From Limanda limanda (taxonomy: Eukaryota > Chordata > Actinopteri > Pleuronectiformes > Pleuronectidae), in contig NW_026870402.1 of the NCBI RefSeq assembly GCF_963576545.1, forward strand, positions 682,001 to 746,000: a stretch of DNA of 64,000 nt, written 5' to 3'. The position numbers were made by a program, and so were the translations under genes. Below are positions 60,395-64,000 of this stretch, one piece after another. The number at the start of each line of letters is the position of its first letter. Positions within the stretch are counted from its first letter, which is position 1. The notes under the pieces were generated by a model that saw only the letters and a program-made list of their open reading frames with translations, was not told the origin of the DNA and made no database searches.

Positions 60395-63300
60395 AAAAAA
60401 AGTTATTCAAGAATATCTCTTTCTCCTATGTGCTTTCATCCCTAACCCTAACCCTTCCGAAAGTCGGAGAAGCTCAAGGATGGTACCGATCGATGCGCGC
60501 TACCCCATTTAGTGGGGGTAGAGCCTACTTGCAAGTCTCTCCGACCTTCACAAAAAAAGTTATTCAAGAATATCTCCTCAGATTTGGGGGAATTCTGCCG
60601 GTCGACCTCTTTCGAAGGTCGTACAAGCTCGGGGATGGTACCAATCGATCCGCAGGACCCAAATTAGTCCAGATGCAACCACTTTCCAAGTCTCTCCGAC
60701 CTTCACAAAAAAAGTTATTCAAGAATATCTCTTTCTCCTATGTGCTTTCATCCCTAACCCTAACCCTAACCCTTCCGAAAGTCGGAGAAGCTCAAGGATG
60801 GTACCGATCGATGCGCGCTACCCCATTTAGTGGGGGTAGAGCCTACTTGCAAGTCTCTCCGACCTTCACAAAAAAAGTTATTCAAGAATATCTCCTCAGA
60901 TTTGGGGGAATTCTGCCGGTCGACCTCTTTCGAAGGTCGTACAAGCTCGGGGATGCTACCAATCGATCCGCAGGACCCAAATTAGTCCAGATGCAACCAC
61001 TTTCCAAGTCTCTCCGACCTTCACAAAAAAAGTTATTCAAGAATATCTCTTTCTCCTATGTGCTTTCATCCCTAACCCTAACCCTAACCCTTCCGAAAGT
61101 CGGAGAAGCTCAAGGATGGTACCGATCGATGCGCGCTACCCCATTTAGTGGGGGTAGAGCCTACTTGCAAGTCTCTCCGACCTTCACAAAAAAAGTTATT
61201 CAAGAATATCTCCGTAGATTTGGGGGAATTCTGCCGGTCGACCTCTTTCGAAGGTCGTACAAGCTCGGGGATGGTACCAATCGATCCGCAGGACCCAAAT
61301 TAGTCCAGATGCAACCACTTTCCAAGTCTCTCCGACCTTCACAAAAAAAGTTATTCAAGAATATCTCTTTCTCCTATGTGCTTTCATCCCTAACCCTAAC
61401 CCTAACCCTTCCGAAAGTCGGAGAAGCTCAAGGATGGTACCGATCGATGCGCGCTACCCCATTTAGTGGGGGTAGAGCCTACTTGCAAGTCTCTCCGACC
61501 TTCACAAAAAAAGTTATTCAAGAATATCTCCTCAGATTTGGGGGAATTCTGTCGGTCGACCTCTTTCGAAGGTCGTACAAGCTCGGGGATGGTACCAATC
61601 GATCCGCAGGACCCAAATTAGTCCAGATGCAACCACTTTCCAAGTCTCTCCGACCTTCACAAAAAAAGTTATTCAAGAATATCTCTTTCTCCTATGTGCT
61701 TTCATCCCTAACCCTAACCCTAACCCTTCCGAAAGTCGGAGAAGCTCAAGGATGGTACCGATCGATGCGCGCTACCCCATTTAGTGGGGGTAGAGCCTAC
61801 TTGCAAGTCTCTCCGACCTTCACAAAAAAAGTTATTCAAGAATATCTCTTTCTCCTATGTGCTTTCATCCCTAACCCTAACCCTAACCCTTCCGAAAGTC
61901 GGAGAAGCTCAAGGATGGTACCAATCGATCAGCAGGACCCAAATTAGTCCAGATGCAACCACTTTCCAAGTCTCTCCGACCTTCACAAAAAAAGTTATTC
62001 AAGAATATCTCCTTCTCCTATGTGCTTTTATCCCTAACCCCTAACCCTTCCGAAAGTCGGAGAAGCTCAAGGATGGTACCGATCGATGCGCATTACCCCA
62101 TTTAGTGGGGGTAGAGCCTACTTGCAAGTCTCTCCGACCTTCACAAAAAAAGTTATTCAAGAATATCTCCTCAGATTTGGGGGAATTTCGTCGGTCGACC
62201 CCTTCCGAAGGTCGTACAAGCTCGGGGATGGTACCAATCGATCCGCAGGACCCAAATTAGTCCAGACGCAACCACTTTCCAAGTCTCTCCGACCTTCACA
62301 AAAAAAGTTATTCAAGAATATCTCCTCAGATTTGGGGGAATTTCGTCGGTCGACCCCTTCCGAAGGTCGTACAAGCTCGGGGATGGTACCAATCGATCCG
62401 CAGGACCCAAATTAGTCCAGACGCAACCACTTTCCAAGTCTCTCCGACCTTCACAAAAAAAGTTATTCAATAATATCTCCTTCTCCTATGCGCTTTTATC
62501 CCTAACCCTAACCCTAACCCTTCCGAAAGTCGGAGAAGCTCAAGGATGGTACCGATCGATGCGCATTACCCCATTTAGTGGGGGTAGAGCCTACTTGCAA
62601 GTCTCTCCAACCTTCACAAAAAAAGTTATTCAAGAATATCTCCTCAGATTTGGGGGAATTTCGTCGGTCGACCTCTTCCGAAGGTCGTACAAGCTCGGGG
62701 ATGGTACCAATCGATCCGCAGGACCCAAATTAGTCCAGATGCAACCACTTTCCAAGTCTCTCCGACCTTCACAAAAAAAGTTATTCAAGAATATCTCCTT
62801 CTCCTATGTGCTTTTATCCCTAACCCCTAACCCTTCCGAAAGTCGGAGAAGCTCAAGGATGGTACTGATCGATGCGCATTACCCCATTTAGTGGGGGTAG
62901 AGCCTACTTGCAAGTCTCTCCGACCTTCACAAAAAAAGTTATTCAAGAATATCTCCTCAGATTTGGGGGAATTTCGTCGGTCGACCCCTTCCGAAGGTCG
63001 TACAAGCTCGGGGATGGTACCAATCGATCCGCAGGACCCAAATTAGTCCAGACGCAACCACTTTCCAAGTTTCTCCGACCTTCACAAAAAAAGTTATTCA
63101 AGAATATCTCCTTCTCCTATGTGCTTCTATCCCTAACCCCTAACCCTTCCGAAAGTCGGAGAAGCTCAAGGATGGTACCGATCGATGCGCATTACCCCAT
63201 TTAGTGGGGGTAGAGCCTACTTGCAAGTCTCTCCGACCTTCACAAAAAAAGTTATTCAAGAATATCTCCTCAGATTTGGGGGAATTTCGTCGGTCGACCC

Positions 63301-64000
63301 CTTCCGAAGGTCGTACAAGCTCGGGGATGGTACCAATCGATCCGCAGGACCCAAATTAGTCCAGACACAACCACTTTCCAAGTCTCTCCGACCTTCAAAA
63401 AAAAGTTATTCAAGAATATCTCCTTCTCCTATGCGCTTTTATCCCTAACCCTAACCCTTCCGAAAGTCGGAGAAGCTCAAGGATGGTACCGATCGATGCG
63501 CATTACCCCATTTAGTGGGGGTAGAGCCTACTTGCAAGTCTCTCCGACCTTCACAAAAAAAGTTATTCAAGAATATCTCCTCAGATTTGGGGGAATTTCG
63601 TCGGTCGACCCCTTCCGAAGGTCGTACAAGCTCGGGGATGGTACCAATCGATCCGCAGGACCCAAATTAGTCCAGACGCAACCACTTTCCAAGTCTCTCC
63701 GACCTTCATAAAAAAAGTTATTCAAGAATATCTCCTCAGATTTGGGGGAATTTCGTCGGTCGACCCCTTCCGAAGGTCGTACAAGCTCGGGGATGGTACC
63801 AATCGATCCGCAGGACCCAAATTAGTCCAGACGCAACCACTTTCCAAGTCTCTCCGACCTTCACAAAAAAAGTTATTCAATAATATCTCCTTCTCCTATG
63901 CGCTTTTATCCCTAACCCTAACCCTAACCCTTCCGAAAGTCGGAGAAGCTCAAGGATGGTACCGATCGATGCGCATTACCCCATTTAGTGGGGGTAGAGC
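60395..64000 (+). repeat. 4413-bp segmental duplication, copy 2 (runs off the right edge)
   Basis: Follows copy 1 base for base apart from a handful of changes I noticed: GATGCTACC near 60,956, CCGTAG near 61,212, GCTTCTATCC near 63,127 and AGACACAACC near 63,366. The few differences over 3.6 kb imply a young event. It includes the second-type chimera at 61,848-62,010. Confidence 0.9.
63889..64000 (+). repeat. Partial A'' monomer at right edge
   Basis: First 112 bp of an A'' monomer with three CCCTAA units and GCGCATTACC, cut by the window end. The array continues to the right. Confidence 0.9.

Larger units (their letters stand above)
1..64000 (+). repeat. Two-monomer satellite array (A 163 bp, B 155 bp) filling the window
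   Basis: Every stretch I read is a copy of one of two related monomers in the same orientation, joined head to tail with no spacer and no unrelated insertion. Both monomers share a KpnI/ClaI block and a 43-bp core ending in a seven-A tract. Monomer length (155-163 bp) is close to one nucleosome plus linker, which is common for eukaryotic satellites. Copies differ by scattered single-base changes, by the number of CCCTAA units, and by rare 1-14 bp indels. Higher-order periodicity is strong (multiples of 318 bp). No gene of any kind is supported anywhere in the array. Species, chromosome and function cannot be read from the sequence alone. Confidence 0.98.
54590..64000 (+). repeat. Domain III: dimers interleaved with diverged A''/B'' subfamily
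   Basis: At about 57.6-60.4 and 62.0-64.0 kb the A monomers start CCTTCTCC, have GCTTTTATCC and GCGCATTACC, and often an interrupted telomere block (CCCTAACCCCTAACCC, 158 bp). The B monomers mostly have CGACCCCTTCC and AGACGCAACC. Stretches at 54.9-57.4 and 60.4-61.8 kb are ordinary dimers with EcoRI-type Bs. B-B pairs are frequent in the diverged parts. Confidence 0.85.

Noticed and set aside
1..64000. CRISPR array
   Set aside because: The repeats are 155-163 bp and contiguous, with no unique spacers and no cas-like genes.
1..64000. True telomere
   Set aside because: Telomeric units come in blocks of one to three inside a longer monomer; there is no long pure CCCTAA tract.
1..64000. Transposon or LTR insertion within the array
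   Set aside because: No stretch departs from the two monomers; every indel noted is 14 bp or shorter, or a whole number of monomers.

Overview
The whole 64 kb window is one uninterrupted satellite-DNA array. I found no protein-coding gene, RNA gene, transposon, CRISPR array or unique-sequence island. It is built head to tail from two related monomers on one strand, about 400 copies by length. Monomer A is normally 163 bp and carries three to four telomere-type CCCTAA units. Monomer B is 155 bp and carries a SalI palindrome and a G-rich tract instead. A and B align without gaps over their last 121 bp, including a near-identical 43-bp core. They differ only in a variable front module (42 bp in A, 34 bp in B), so they look like one ancestral monomer with two alternative heads. 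An array of this kind points to a eukaryotic nuclear chromosome. The TTAGGG-type motif suggests a TTAGGG-telomere lineage and a subtelomeric, or possibly pericentromeric, location. I cannot name the organism.

Layout. Domain I (1-12,526) is A-rich: runs of one to four A monomers are separated by single Bs, with A/B chimeric monomers and a 13-monomer higher-order repeat of about 2.08 kb. Domain II (12,527-54,589) is mainly a regular AB dimer of 318 bp. It is organised into nested higher-order repeats and segmental duplications (636, 1272, 1590, about 2059, 2220, 3336-3654, about 3804-3810, 8087 and 13,652 bp offsets), with rare A-A and B-B register breaks. Domain III (54,590-64,000) mixes ordinary dimers with a diverged A''/B'' subfamily and contains a 1410-bp duplication nested in a 4413-bp one. 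The second 4413-bp copy runs off the right end.

How it works as a unit. Nothing here encodes a pathway. The shared 43-bp core is where monomer types change, and in at least one place it brackets a crossover to 24 bp. This fits expansion by unequal exchange. Many monomer differences are C-to-T or G-to-A changes at CpG, consistent with cytosine methylation. The very long open frames on the + strand (up to 1100 codons) arise because the AB dimer is 318 bp, exactly 106 codons, and one frame happens to lack stops. They are not treated as genes.
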